DNA of 64,000 bases. Origin: Variovorax sp. PAMC 28711 (lineage in GTDB: Bacteria > Pseudomonadota > Gammaproteobacteria > Burkholderiales > Burkholderiaceae_C). This document shows positions 50,265-58,857 of the stretch, in pieces (within the stretch, counting starts at the first letter, position 1; every line of letters starts with the position of its first letter). Location: the NCBI RefSeq assembly GCF_001577265.1, contig NZ_CP014517.1:4190501-4254500 (forward strand), in the 5' to 3' direction. The position numbers were made by a program, and so were the translations under genes. The notes under the pieces are model-generated. The model did not search any database. It saw only the letters and a program-made list of their open reading frames with translations, and was not told where the DNA came from.

Positions 50265-51290
50265 ATGCATGCCCCAATCGAAACTGATGCGCTGATCATC
50301 GGCGCCGGCCCGGTCGGGCTGTTCCAGGCGTTCCAGCTCGGGCTGCTCGAAATTTCCAGCCACATCGTCGACGCGCTGCCCGCAGCGGGCGGCCAGTGCG
50401 TGGCACTGTACGGCGACAAGCCCATCTACGACATTCCGGGCACGCCCGTCACCACGGGCCGTGCATTGGCGCAGTCGTTGCTGCAGCAGGTGGCGCCGTT
50501 CAAGCCGCAATTTCATTTCGGTGAGCAGGTCGCGACGCTGGCGAAGCAGGCTGATGCGCGCTGGCTTCTTGGTACCAGCGGCGGTTCGTCGTTCGTGGCG
50601 AAGACCGTGTTTCTCGCAGCCGGCGTCGGCGCTTTCGTGCCCCGGCGCATTGCGATCGACGACATCGCGCGATTCGAGGGCCAGCGCCTTTTCTATCACC
50701 CCGAATCGCTCGACCGCTTCGCCGACCAGGTGGTGGTGGTCAACGGTGGCGACGACGCTGCACTCGACACCGCGATCGCGCTGACCGGCCTGGCGAAGCA
50801 GGTCACGCTGGTGCATCGGCGCGATGGTTTCCAGGCCGACCCGGCACGGGTCGATGCGATGCGGGCGCTGGTCGCCGATGGCAAGCTGGGGTTTGCGGTC
50901 GGACAACCGTCAGCGTTCGATGGCGAGACGCTGCAGATCACGAAGCCCGACGCGAGCACGCTCGATCTGCCGCTCGATGCGCTGATCGCCTGCCTCGGAA
51001 TTTCGCCGAAGCTTGGGCCGATCGCCGATTGGGGCCTCGCGCTGGAACGCAAGCAGGTACCGGTCAACACCGCGACGTTCCAGACGTGTGAGCCCGGCGT
51101 GTTCGCGGTGGGCGACATCAACACCTATCCGGGCAAGAAGAAGCTCATCGTGTGCGGCTTTCATGAAGCCACGCTGGCGGCCTGGGGCGCCACCGACATC
51201 GTGTTCCCGGGCCGATCGATCCCGCTGCAGTACACGACGACCAGCACGCGCCTGCATACATTGCTCGGCGTGGACCACCTGGCTCGCTAG
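50265..51290 (+). CDS. Ferredoxin-NADP+ reductase, thioredoxin reductase-like (type 2)
   Basis: 341 residues. FAD motif IIGAGPVGLFQAF, NADP motif NGGDDAALDTAIAL, and ending VFAVGDINTYPGKKKLIVCGFHEA are diagnostic of the TrxR-like FNR group; no CxxC is seen. It would reduce FdxA with NADPH. The start is the ATG at 50265, 5 bp after the repeat. Confidence 0.93.
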   Translation: MHAPIETDALIIGAGPVGLFQAFQLGLLEISSHIVDALPAAGGQCVALYGDKPIYDIPGTPVTTGRALAQSLLQQVAPFKPQFHFGEQVATLAKQADARWLLGTSGGSSFVAKTVFLAAGVGAFVPRRIAIDDIARFEGQRLFYHPESLDRFADQVVVVNGGDDAALDTAIALTGLAKQVTLVHRRDGFQADPARVDAMRALVADGKLGFAVGQPSAFDGETLQITKPDASTLDLPLDALIACLGISPKLGPIADWGLALERKQVPVNTATFQTCEPGVFAVGDINTYPGKKKLIVCGFHEATLAAWGATDIVFPGRSIPLQYTTTSTRLHTLLGVDHLAR

Positions 51291-51300
51291 AATTCGACCA

Positions 51301-51320
51301 CCTTGCGCACAAGCGCAAGG
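51301..51320 (+). other. Perfect 8-bp hairpin before the riboswitch
   Basis: CCTTGCGC-ACAA-GCGCAAGG follows the ferredoxin reductase stop by 10 bp. Lacking a T-run, it is not a standard terminator but could help end the upstream message or insulate the aptamer. Confidence 0.5.
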
Positions 51321-51322
51321 CC

Positions 51323-51413
51323 GCTAGGGGTGTTGACGCACGGAGTTCTGCTCTGCGCCGAGACTGAGAAAGTCCCTTTGAACCTGATTGAGGTAATCCT
51401 CGCGCAGGGAAGC
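51323..51413 (+). promoter_or_regulatory. TPP (thiamin pyrophosphate) riboswitch
   Basis: The aptamer core is clear: GGGGTG near the 5' end, CTGAGA, CCCTTTGAACCTGAT, GGTAAT and GCAGGGAAGC, with P1 arms GCT/AGC at the edges. It binds TPP and usually shuts down thiamin biosynthesis or transport genes. Here the only downstream gene is a TonB-dependent receptor, starting 84 bp after the aptamer. Confidence 0.93.
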
Positions 51414-51429
51414 ATGTCGAACAAGCCGC

Positions 51430-51474
51430 GGCGCACCTCTCGGTGCCGCACCAAGCTTTCGCAGGCCGACCTGC
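51430..51474 (+). promoter_or_regulatory. Candidate expression-platform hairpins downstream of the riboswitch
   Basis: Two stems follow the aptamer: GCGGC/GCCGC with CACC/GGTG and one bulged base, and GCAGG-CCGA-CCTGC (51461-51474). Neither has a T-run, so translational or Rho-dependent control is more likely than simple attenuation. Confidence 0.4.
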
Positions 51475-51496
51475 CATCACGTCCTGAAAGAACGTC

Positions 51497-53671
51497 ATGG
51501 CAAACCACCACGTCATCCCGAAGAAATCCGGCAAGCCGAAATGGCCCGCCGCACCTGTCCCGCGCGCACTCGCCGCCATGGTGCTGATCGCCGCCGGCAG
51601 CAGCAGCTACGCGCAAGACGCGACGCTGCCCGCCATCACCGTCACCGACCAGAGCACGCCGAAGCAGATCGACATCAGCGGCTTCGGCGACGTGCCGCTG
51701 CGCGAGCTGCCGCTCTCGGCCACGGTCATCGACAACCAGCAGATCCAGGCCAGCGGCGCGCGCCGCCTGGCCGACCTTGCGCAGTTCGATTCGTCGGTCA
51801 CCGATGCCTACAACTCCGCCGGCTATTGGGACTACCTCACGGTGCGCGGCTTCGTGCTGGACAACCGCTTCAACTACCGGCGGGAGGGCCTGCCGATCAG
51901 CGCCGAAACGTCGATCCCGCTCGACAACAAGGAGCGCGTCGAGATCCTGCGCGGCACCAGCGGCATCCAGGCCGGCACCAGCGCGCCCGGCGGGCTCGTC
52001 AACTACGTCGTCAAGCGACCGACCGCACAAGACCTGCGCGAAGTGCGCGTGGAAACGACCAGCCGCGGCAGCCTGCTCGGCGCCATCGACCTCGGTGGCC
52101 GCTTCGGCAGCGAGCAGCAGTTCGGCTATCGCCTGAACGTGGCCGCTGAAAACCTGAAGCCGCTGGTGCACAACCTCGACGGCAACCGCAAGCTCTTGTC
52201 GCTCGCGGCCGACTGGCGCATCACCCGCGACTCCATCCTCGAAGCCGAGATCGAATACAGCCGGAAGACGCAACCCAGCCAGAACGGCTACAGCCTGCTC
52301 GGCAACGTGCTGCCGCAACCGGTCGACCCGCGCATCAACCTCAACAACCAGCCCTGGTCGCAGCCTTCGGAATTCGGCGCGCTCACCGGCACGTTGCGCT
52401 TCACGCAGTCCCTCAATGCCGACTGGCGCTGGAGCGCGCAGCTCGGGCAGCAGCGCCTGAAGACCGACGACCGCCTCGCCTACGCCTTCGGCTGCAGCGC
52501 CGAAGGCAACTACGACCGCTACTGCAGCGACGGCACTTTCGACTTCTACGACTTCCGCAGCGAGAACGAGCGCCGTACGCAAACCGCCGGGCAGATCAAG
52601 GTAAACGGCAACGTCATGACCGGCGGAGTGAAGCACGAGCTCGGCTTCGGCATCCTTCAAAGCCGGGTGCGCAACCGCTTCCAGGACCAGGCCTACAACT
52701 ACGTCGGCACCGGCAACGTCCTGGGCACCGCCATCGTGCCCGCCGACCCCACGCTCACCGACGCGAGTACCAACCGCGACGAAAAATCGACCGAGCTCAC
52801 GCTTCAGGACGCCATCCGCTGGAACGACCAGTTCACCACCTGGCTCGGCGTGCGTCACACGCGCCTCGACCGCGGCAGCGTGCGCACCGACGGCTCGCGC
52901 CCGACGCAGTACGACCAGAGCGTGACCACGCCGTGGGTCGCGGCGAGCTACGCGGTCCAGCCTGGCCTGCTGGCCTATGCAAGCTGGGGCAAGGGGATCG
53001 AATCGCAGGTCGTGCCGAACAAGATTTCGCAGTACGCCAATGCCGGCGAAGCGCTGCCCGCGCTCGCATCGAAGCAGTGGGAATTCGGCTTCAAGGGCGG
53101 TGACAACGCACTGAACTGGCAAGTCGCGTACTTCAACATTTCGCGCCCGATGACCAACATCGACACCTGCAACAACAGCGGCGCCGACTGCACCGGCCAG
53201 TACGACGGCCGCGCGGTGCACCGCGGCCTCGAAGCCAACGCGCAATGGAACACCGGCCCCTGGCGCCTCGCCGGCGGCGTGACCTTCATCGACGCCAAGC
53301 GTCGCGACAGCACGCTCTCCCCGAGCCTGAACGGCGAGCATCCGACCAACGTGCCGAGCCAGGTCGTGCGCGCACAGGTCGGCTACCGCATCGCTGCCGT
53401 GCCCGGCCTCGAAGTGCAAGGTCAGCTCTCGCACGAAGGTCGCCGCAACGTGCTGCCCGATGGCTCGATCCGCCTGCCCGGCTGGACCCGCTTCGACGCC
53501 GCGCTGCGCTACGACACCCGGCTCAACAACGTGAACACCAGCTGGACCATCGCCGTGGAAAACGTGGCCGACAAGCGCTACTGGAAAGAGTCGCCCTACC
53601 AGTTCGGCCACGTCTACCTGTTCCCCGGCGCACCCCGCACGCTGCGCCTCGCCTTCACTGCGTCGCTTTGA
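51497..53671 (+). CDS. TonB-dependent outer-membrane receptor under TPP riboswitch control
   Basis: 724 residues. A basic N-terminus, a signal segment cleaved near SSYAQ, a TonB-box-like ITVTDQ, a plug domain (LRELPLSATVIDNQQIQASG, VEILRGTSGIQAGTSAPGGLVNYV) and a 22-strand barrel with late receptor motifs. The family name would be siderophore receptor, but the TPP aptamer in the leader points to uptake of thiamin or a precursor. No thi genes are adjacent. Confidence 0.9.
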   Translation: MANHHVIPKKSGKPKWPAAPVPRALAAMVLIAAGSSSYAQDATLPAITVTDQSTPKQIDISGFGDVPLRELPLSATVIDNQQIQASGARRLADLAQFDSSVTDAYNSAGYWDYLTVRGFVLDNRFNYRREGLPISAETSIPLDNKERVEILRGTSGIQAGTSAPGGLVNYVVKRPTAQDLREVRVETTSRGSLLGAIDLGGRFGSEQQFGYRLNVAAENLKPLVHNLDGNRKLLSLAADWRITRDSILEAEIEYSRKTQPSQNGYSLLGNVLPQPVDPRINLNNQPWSQPSEFGALTGTLRFTQSLNADWRWSAQLGQQRLKTDDRLAYAFGCSAEGNYDRYCSDGTFDFYDFRSENERRTQTAGQIKVNGNVMTGGVKHELGFGILQSRVRNRFQDQAYNYVGTGNVLGTAIVPADPTLTDASTNRDEKSTELTLQDAIRWNDQFTTWLGVRHTRLDRGSVRTDGSRPTQYDQSVTTPWVAASYAVQPGLLAYASWGKGIESQVVPNKISQYANAGEALPALASKQWEFGFKGGDNALNWQVAYFNISRPMTNIDTCNNSGADCTGQYDGRAVHRGLEANAQWNTGPWRLAGGVTFIDAKRRDSTLSPSLNGEHPTNVPSQVVRAQVGYRIAAVPGLEVQGQLSHEGRRNVLPDGSIRLPGWTRFDAALRYDTRLNNVNTSWTIAVENVADKRYWKESPYQFGHVYLFPGAPRTLRLAFTASL

Positions 53672-53735
53672 TGCATTGCCACGTCGCGCAGCTTTTGAAG
53701 CCTCAAAAAACCACGCTATAATTTGAGGCTGCTGT

Positions 53736-53811
53736 TCCTCGATAGCTCAGTTGGTAGAGCGCCGGACTGTTAATCCGTAGGTCCCTGGTTCGAGCCCAGG
53801 TCGAGGAGCCA
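53736..53811 (+). tRNA. tRNA-Asn (GTT)
   Basis: 76 nt. Acceptor TCCTCGA pairs with TCGAGGA; D-arm GCTCAGTTGGTAGAGC; anticodon stem around GACTGTTAATCC with anticodon GTT; T-arm GGTTCGAGCC; CCA is encoded. The last seven bases GGAGCCA are repeated at 59911-59917. Confidence 0.97.
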
Positions 53812-55155
53812 ATGATGTACGGAGCTGGGCACTCTTGTAGTGCCCAGCTCGCTACTCCCAGCAGCTGCAGCTAGCAGCGTCGCTTTTTTCCCCTGCATCG
53901 TCACCATCTTTCCGTCGAAGCGAATCTCGCCGACGAACTCATGCAGGTAGCGTTTCGAGAAGCCGCCCTCCCGGTCTGTCAGGCGCGCACGTAGCGCAGC
54001 GCCAAACGCTTCGAGCTTCTTCGAGGACAGTGCAGCGACCGGCATTTCCTTGCTTCGTCGAGCTCCAGCCATTTCCAGCAAGACCGCATCGCGCCGTGAC
54101 TTCAGCTTCTGAGCCCGGCTGCGCAGCATGTCGTCCATAGGCAGCAGGTCCTTCTCCACCGCGTCGTAAAGGCGGTTCGTTGCCGTCTCCAACTCGTTGA
54201 GCTCCCGCTGGAGCATCCCGATTGTTTCGTCCTGGCGGGAATGAGCGCTCTTGAGGTGCCCTTTCATTTCACGCAGCATTTCTTTCAGGCGCTCTGGCGT
54301 GAGCACCTTGTCCGCAAACGCATCGAGCACGAGGCGGTCCATTTTTTCCATCGGCACAGCTGGGGTGCAGCAAGCGCCCGAGCTTTGGCCGATCCGCGTG
54401 TTGCACTTGTAGTAGCGATACCGCCCGCCTTTTCCGGTGGCGGTGGTCATTCCTGCGCCGCAGTTGGCGCAGCGTAGCAACCCGGTCAGCAAGGTCGGGC
54501 TGCTGACGACGCGAGCCGGTGTCACTGCAGGCGAGCGCTCATGGCGCTTACGCGCGACTTCCATGAATACCGGCTTAGCAATGAGGGAGGGAATGCTCAC
54601 CACTACCCACTCGTCCTGTGGCTTGAGCTCGTTGGTGCGCATGTTCTTCTTGTTGAAGATTCGGTCACCGACGTATGCCGTATCGCAGATCAGTTGGTGA
54701 ACGCGTGTCCGGGTCCACTTAGCGCCACGCAACAACACTCCGCGCTCGTTGAAGTAGGCCGCGATCTGCTTGCAGCCCATGTCACGCCCTTGTAACCCCT
54801 GCGAATACAGCTCAAACATCCGGCGCACTGTCGGCGCCTCGGCCTCATCGATGACCAGCCGTTTCTTCCGACCCTTGGCCGCTGGAAGATCGAGCTCCTC
54901 CGTTTTGTAGCCAAAGGGCGGCTTAGACCCGTTGAAGTTGCCTTGACGGGCGTTCTCGTTCATCGCCCGTAAGGTGTGCTTCCCGTTTTCTTTGCTCTGG
55001 TACTCATCGAACATAGAGAAGATGCGGCGCGCCATCTCCCCCGATGGATCGTCGCTGGTCTGCTGGGTGATCGACAGCAGCTTGACGCCCGCCTTGTTCA
55101 GCTTGCGTTCATACAGCGCAAACTCGATGAAGTCGCGGAAGAAGCGCGACAGGCT
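53770..55155 (-). pseudogene. Serine recombinase, C-terminal part (split by IS3 insertion)
   Basis: 461 residues beginning [16 protein letters not shown], then the recombinase domain (GMARRIFSMFDEYQSKEN-like), a four-Cys zinc ribbon (CANCGAGM...YYKCNT...CC) and a C-terminal coiled coil. The final residues LDLGSNQGPTD are encoded on the antisense of tRNA-Asn, so the integrated form reads out of the element into host DNA. Joined with 56477-56710 it would restore a ~539-residue enzyme. Confidence 0.9.
53805..53811. other. Left attachment repeat (attL)
   Basis: GGAGCCA, the tRNA discriminator-CCA end. In the circular form the recombinase frame would pass here into the right-end sequence. Confidence 0.6.
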
Positions 55156-55208
55156 GTGTGAACCGCACCGGGATTTGTGGAGGCTCCACCCTTTGAGAAG
55201 ATGGAGCC

Positions 55209-55532
55209 ATGAACAAGTCGAACAAGTTCTCACCTGAGGTCCGCGAGCGCGCGGTGCGCCTGGTGTTGGAACACCGCGGGGAGTACCCCTCGCTGTGGCT
55301 GGCGGTCGAATCGATTGCCCCGAAGATCGGCTGCGTGCCGCAGACGCTGCTGACATGGGTCAAGCGTCACGAGATAGATTCCGGCGCGCGCGATGGCGTA
55401 ACGACGTCGGAGGCGCAGCGCGTCAAAGAGCTCGAACGCGAGGTCAAGGAATTGCGCCGGGCCAACGAGATCCTGAAGGTGGCGAGTGCGTTTTTCGCCC
55501 AGGCGGAGCTCGACCGCCGATTCAAGTCCTGA
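55209..55532 (+). CDS. IS3-family OrfA (helix-turn-helix protein)
   Basis: 107 residues. An N-terminal HTH of the IS3/IS911 OrfA type ([33 protein letters not shown]) and a leucine-zipper-like tail ([20 protein letters not shown]). TTTTTC at 55491-55496 is the likely -1 slippage site giving the OrfAB transposase. Confidence 0.92.
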   Translation: MNKSNKFSPEVRERAVRLVLEHRGEYPSLWLAVESIAPKIGCVPQTLLTWVKRHEIDSGARDGVTTSEAQRVKELEREVKELRRANEILKVASAFFAQAELDRRFKS

Positions 55533-56437
55533 GAGAGCTCATCGACGAGCATCGCGATACGTTCGGGGTCGAGCCGATCTGCAAGGTTTTGCAGATCTCC
55601 CCGTCCGGGTATCGACGGCATGCGGCGCTTCGTCGCGAGCCGGAACGGCGCTGCGCACGAGCGCAGAGCGATGACATTCTTGCAACAGAGATCAAGCGCG
55701 TCTGGCAAGCCAACATGCAGGTCTACGGCGCCGAGAAGGTCTGGCGGCAGTTGGCTCGCGAAGGCACAGCGGCGGCCCGATGCACGGTTGAACGGCTGAT
55801 GAAACGCCTCGGACTTCGCGGCGTCATGCGGGGCAAAGTCGTACGAACGACGATCAGCGACCGCAGGGCGCCGTGCCCGCTGGACAAAGTCAACAGGCAG
55901 TTCAAGGCCGACAGGCCGAATCAGCTTTGGGTCTCGGACTTCACGTACGTCTCTACCTGGCAAGGCTGGCAATACGTGGCCTTCGTCATCGACGTCTACG
56001 CCAGACGCATCGTAGGCTGGCGAGTCAGCAGTTCGATGACGACAGACTTCGTCCTTGATGCCCTGGAGCAGGCACTGTACGCAAGGCAGCCGGAACGCGA
56101 TCGAAGCCTTGTGGCGCACTCCGACAGGGGCTCGCAATACGTCTCTGTCCGCTACAGCGAGCGGTTAGCAGAGGCCGGCGTGGAGCCGTCGGTTGGCAGC
56201 AAAGGCGACAGCTACGACAACGCTCTGGCCGAGACGGTCAACGGTCTCTACAAGGCCGAATTGATCCATCGCCGGGCGCCTTGGAAGACGAAGGAGTCCT
56301 TGGAACTCGCGACGCTCGAATGGGTGTCTTGGTTCAATCACCATCGACTGCTGGAGCCCATTGGCTACATCCCGCCCGCCGAGGCTGAGGCAAACTACTA
56401 CCGGCATCTCGCCGAGCAGGCCGTCATACCGGCCTGA
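55529..56437 (+). CDS. IS3-family OrfB transposase (DDE)
   Basis: The -1 frame continues from OrfA and encodes the rve/DDE catalytic domain: [14 protein letters not shown] (first D), [10 protein letters not shown] (second D) and [15 protein letters not shown] (E), all intact. No good start codon is seen (a CTG lies at 55529), so it is probably made mainly as the frameshifted OrfAB fusion. Confidence 0.92.
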   Translation: MRELIDEHRDTFGVEPICKVLQISPSGYRRHAALRREPERRCARAQSDDILATEIKRVWQANMQVYGAEKVWRQLAREGTAAARCTVERLMKRLGLRGVMRGKVVRTTISDRRAPCPLDKVNRQFKADRPNQLWVSDFTYVSTWQGWQYVAFVIDVYARRIVGWRVSSSMTTDFVLDALEQALYARQPERDRSLVAHSDRGSQYVSVRYSERLAEAGVEPSVGSKGDSYDNALAETVNGLYKAELIHRRAPWKTKESLELATLEWVSWFNHHRLLEPIGYIPPAEAEANYYRHLAEQAVIPA

Positions 56438-56476
56438 CTTAAACCAACTGGCCTCTACGAAACCCGGTGCGGTTCA

Positions 56477-56710
56477 GTGCACGATGATCGCCGTATAGGG
56501 GGACGGCTTAAGTGTCGCGTCCGCGATCATCTGCTGGAACTCGGGTCGCCGGTCATCGGTGGCAGATGCTCCCGCCTCGATGTACTCCTTGCCGATGGGC
56601 TGGCCGTTGCGCTGGCACCAGTCGCGCATCTGTCGCAGCTGGTCAGGAATCGAGAGATCCTTGTCCGCCTGCTTGGTAGTGGATACGCGTGCATAGAGCG
56701 CAACGGCCAT
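56477..56710 (-). pseudogene. Serine recombinase, N-terminal part
   Basis: 78 codons, MAVALYARVSTTKQ: the nucleophilic Ser is in ARVST. SIPDQLRQMRDWC and EAGASATDDRRPEFQQMI are typical of the resolvase domain. It ends AIIVH at the target duplication; the IS supplies an immediate stop. The upstream 47-residue gene ends 6 bp before. Confidence 0.92.
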
Positions 56711-56716
56711 TTTTCT

Positions 56717-56860
56717 TCACTCCGCGTTGTCCTGCAACGCAATCAAGTCTCTGAGCAACTCGGGCAGCAGATCCGCGAGCAGCTTCATCTCGCGCGCTGT
56801 CACCGGAGCATCGTCTTCGAGATCTACAACGACCTCAAGGTGGTGCGTGGGTTCTTTCAC
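56717..56860 (-). CDS. Small ORF coupled to the recombinase (47 residues)
   Basis: Begins at GTG (MKEPTHHLEVVVDLEDDAP), with GGAGG about 9 bp upstream. Its start overlaps the preceding gene's stop (GTGA), and it stops 6 bp before the recombinase ATG. Acidic and Leu-rich (MKLLADLLPELLRDLIAL). Function unknown; the tight coupling suggests a helper of the recombinase. Confidence 0.6.
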   Translation of the reverse strand: MKEPTHHLEVVVDLEDDAPVTAREMKLLADLLPELLRDLIALQDNAE

Positions 56861-57090
56861 TCATTGGGCACCTCCTTCCTTTGCACGTATCGGCCTGCCC
56901 TGTCCACACCTCCATCCCTCTCAACCATCAACCGCTCCAAATCCGTCTCCAGTCCTTCGCGACCGAACTCGTCGAGCAGCAAGCCTCGAAAAGCCCGGAA
57001 CTGCGATTCAGGCAGTGCCGCCTCGGCAATGCGCAGCACCCGGTTCTTGCGATGGTTCAACAGGGCGAGGATGGCAGCAAGGCTCACCAT
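56857..57090 (-). CDS. Small ORF between rep-like and recombinase genes (77 residues)
   Basis: The ATG overlaps the end of the Rep-like gene by 7 bp, and the TGA overlaps the next GTG. The protein (MVSLAAILALLNHRKNRVL) has no recognised domain. Real by operon position and coupling rather than by homology. Confidence 0.55.
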   Translation of the reverse strand: MVSLAAILALLNHRKNRVLRIAEAALPESQFRAFRGLLLDEFGREGLETDLERLMVERDGGVDRAGRYVQRKEVPNE

Positions 57091-58169
57091 TGCCCCAACC
57101 TCATCTGCGTTGCCCGCTTCTCCACGTCCGTGCGCCAGGTCAACGGGTTATGCACAAGGCGAAGCAGAGCATCGAGTTCATCAAGTGCTTCTGCATGAGA
57201 AACCCACGGCAGCCCTCGCCGCACAGCGTCGATGGCAGCCGTGCGTTTCAAATAGCCATCCACACTGGAAGCCAAACGAATCAAGCGTTCTTTGAGCAGC
57301 GCAGCTTGATCGACCTCACGGATGACGCCCTGAGCTGGCAAGTCGTCGACATGGTCCTGCAGCAGCAGCCATAGTGGATGCAGCGGCCACCGCGAGCGAT
57401 TCGAATCGTTCTGCGGGACCCGCAGTGTTGTGTGATCGTGGACGAGATAGCGCAGCACATCGCCTGCGCCGTCGAACAAGTCCTGAAAGCTGCGTATGGA
57501 AAACCGCCGCAAAACGTCCTTGCGGACTTGAAACTCGATGCGCCACACGTTGGCGTTAACGCCTCCCCACAGCTCGTGAAACCAAGTCTTCTGGCTTGCC
57601 TCCTGAATCTCCGCCGACTTGTCGTAAATACGCAGGACGGTATCGCCTTCGCCAAATCGCAGTGTCTGCAAGCGTCGATCCTTGCGGTGCTGTGCGTCCT
57701 TCGCGGCCAGTGTCACGAATGAGTCTTCGTCGAAATCGACCACTGGCAACTCCACGTCAAAGGTGAAATCCACACGCGACAGTGATTCCTCAGGGCCATG
57801 GGACATGCGCACTGCGGTTGCCCAGTCCCGCATCTCGCGATGCAGGGCCTGTGCACCCTTGTGCCATAGCGCGTGACTGCGATACGTCACGTAGAAACCG
57901 GGATTGTTGAACTCGCCGAACTGGATCGCGGCTTCGCCGTTCTCCATCAGGAAGGGATAGCCTGAGCCGGTCCCATGACCGGCGAGCATGAACTCCTTGC
58001 CACCGAGCTCCAGCAGCACGGGATCACGCCGTTTTGAAGCCTTCATCGCCTCACGCTTGGCGCCGATCGTCTCGAAGTCCAGCAGGCAACCGAGCGAGGG
58101 CCGAAAGTAGTAGGCAGCTTCGACGGTGTCGAGGCCGGACAGGAGAAGTCTCACCGCCGACTCTCCCAC
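57084..58169 (-). CDS. Rep-like replication initiation factor
   Basis: 361 residues from a GTG. SRVDFTFDVE and VWRIEFQVRKDVLRRF match segments of the Rep_trans/replication initiation factor family, found in plasmids, filamentous phage and ICE relaxase/Rep proteins. The catalytic Tyr was not pinpointed. Overlaps the RHH-like gene upstream by 19 bp. Probably starts replication of the excised circle. Confidence 0.72.
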   Translation of the reverse strand: MGESAVRLLLSGLDTVEAAYYFRPSLGCLLDFETIGAKREAMKASKRRDPVLLELGGKEFMLAGHGTGSGYPFLMENGEAAIQFGEFNNPGFYVTYRSHALWHKGAQALHREMRDWATAVRMSHGPEESLSRVDFTFDVELPVVDFDEDSFVTLAAKDAQHRKDRRLQTLRFGEGDTVLRIYDKSAEIQEASQKTWFHELWGGVNANVWRIEFQVRKDVLRRFSIRSFQDLFDGAGDVLRYLVHDHTTLRVPQNDSNRSRWPLHPLWLLLQDHVDDLPAQGVIREVDQAALLKERLIRLASSVDGYLKRTAAIDAVRRGLPWVSHAEALDELDALLRLVHNPLTWRTDVEKRATQMRLGQW

Positions 58170-58597
58170 TCTCTCGCCTGCTCAGCGTCCATCTCATCCG
58201 CCGTCATTTCCTCAATGACGACCAGCTCGGTTTTAAAGAACTTCTCGGGTTGATCGTTGCCCAGATCCTTCTCCAGCTCAAGGTAATGCTTGTTCGTGAG
58301 AACTTGAAAGCGGCCGATGGGCCCGACCTCCTCGAACACCTTTACCGTCGGCCCATCCGGCGTGCCGATGCGGTCGATTTGTCGGCCCGCGATGGATGGA
58401 AGCGCAGATGCCAAGTCCTCGAGCGCAGTGGACAGCAGATCGCCAACGATCTGCGTCCGCGTCTTGGTTGGGTACATCTCGGCGATGGCCGCAAGCTTGG
58501 CGGCCACGTGGACGGGGAGGCGAAAGGACGACTGCTTGGAAGTGAGTCGCGTGTTGTCTGGCGCGGACCAGACCGAGTGGAGCTGCTTTGACTTCAT
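58151..58597 (-). CDS. RHH-like DNA-binding protein
   Basis: 148 residues. SSFRLPVHVAAKLAAIAEMY, then TRTQIVGDLLSTALEDL, looks like a ribbon-helix-helix domain; the rest is acidic. As the first gene of the element's operon it probably regulates the operon or copy number. Confidence 0.6.
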   Translation of the reverse strand: MKSKQLHSVWSAPDNTRLTSKQSSFRLPVHVAAKLAAIAEMYPTKTRTQIVGDLLSTALEDLASALPSIAGRQIDRIGTPDGPTVKVFEEVGPIGRFQVLTNKHYLELEKDLGNDQPEKFFKTELVVIEEMTADEMDAEQAREWESRR

Positions 58598-58610
58598 GAA
58601 AACCTTCCGG

Positions 58611-58636
58611 ATGTTGCGACAAGTGTTTCACAACAT
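58611..58636. promoter_or_regulatory. ATGTTG-N14-CAACAT dyad upstream of the RHH-like gene
   Basis: Perfect 6-bp arms lie 13-39 bp before the start codon, in AT-rich DNA, a natural place for autoregulation by the RHH-like protein. Inference. Confidence 0.35.
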
Positions 58637-58792
58637 TTTTTTGAATGTCAATCATAATTTGGCTTCGGCCGGGTACGGGTTGCCCACCGCGTCGGGCGCG
58701 CGTGCGGGAGTCGCAAGCGCCGCCCACCCACCCGCCGCCGTGGACAACCCTACAAGTGCGGAGTTACGAAACACATAGAAACAAGTAGGATG

Positions 58793-58832
58793 CCCGTTTT
58801 GTACCCGTAGACCCCCGTGTTACATAAACGGG
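58793..58832. promoter_or_regulatory. CCCGTTT / AAACGGG dyad upstream of the cargo gene
   Basis: A 7-bp perfect inverted repeat with a 26-bp spacer, 25 bp before the cargo ATG. It could be an operator or a leader stem. Inference. Confidence 0.3.
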
Positions 58833-58857
58833 ACCGTTTTCACCTAAGGCACAGTAA

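Larger units (their letters stand above)
55159..56476 (+). mobile_element. IS3-family insertion sequence, 1318 bp
   Basis: Ends begin TGAACCGCACCGGG and form terminal inverted repeats of about 26 bp with three mismatches. A 3-bp target duplication GTG (55156-55158, 56477-56479) is intact. OrfA and OrfB overlap in -1 frame. Insertion is after the codon for His of AIIVH in the recombinase gene; both element and target look recent because the reading frame is otherwise undamaged. Confidence 0.95.

Noticed and set aside
51301..51320. Hairpin as a Rho-independent terminator
   Set aside because: The perfect stem has no following T-run, so it is listed only as a structured element before the riboswitch.
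53770..53811. LDLGSNQGPTD as the genuine recombinase C-terminus
   Set aside because: These codons are antisense tRNA, so they exist only in the integrated form and probably have no native role.
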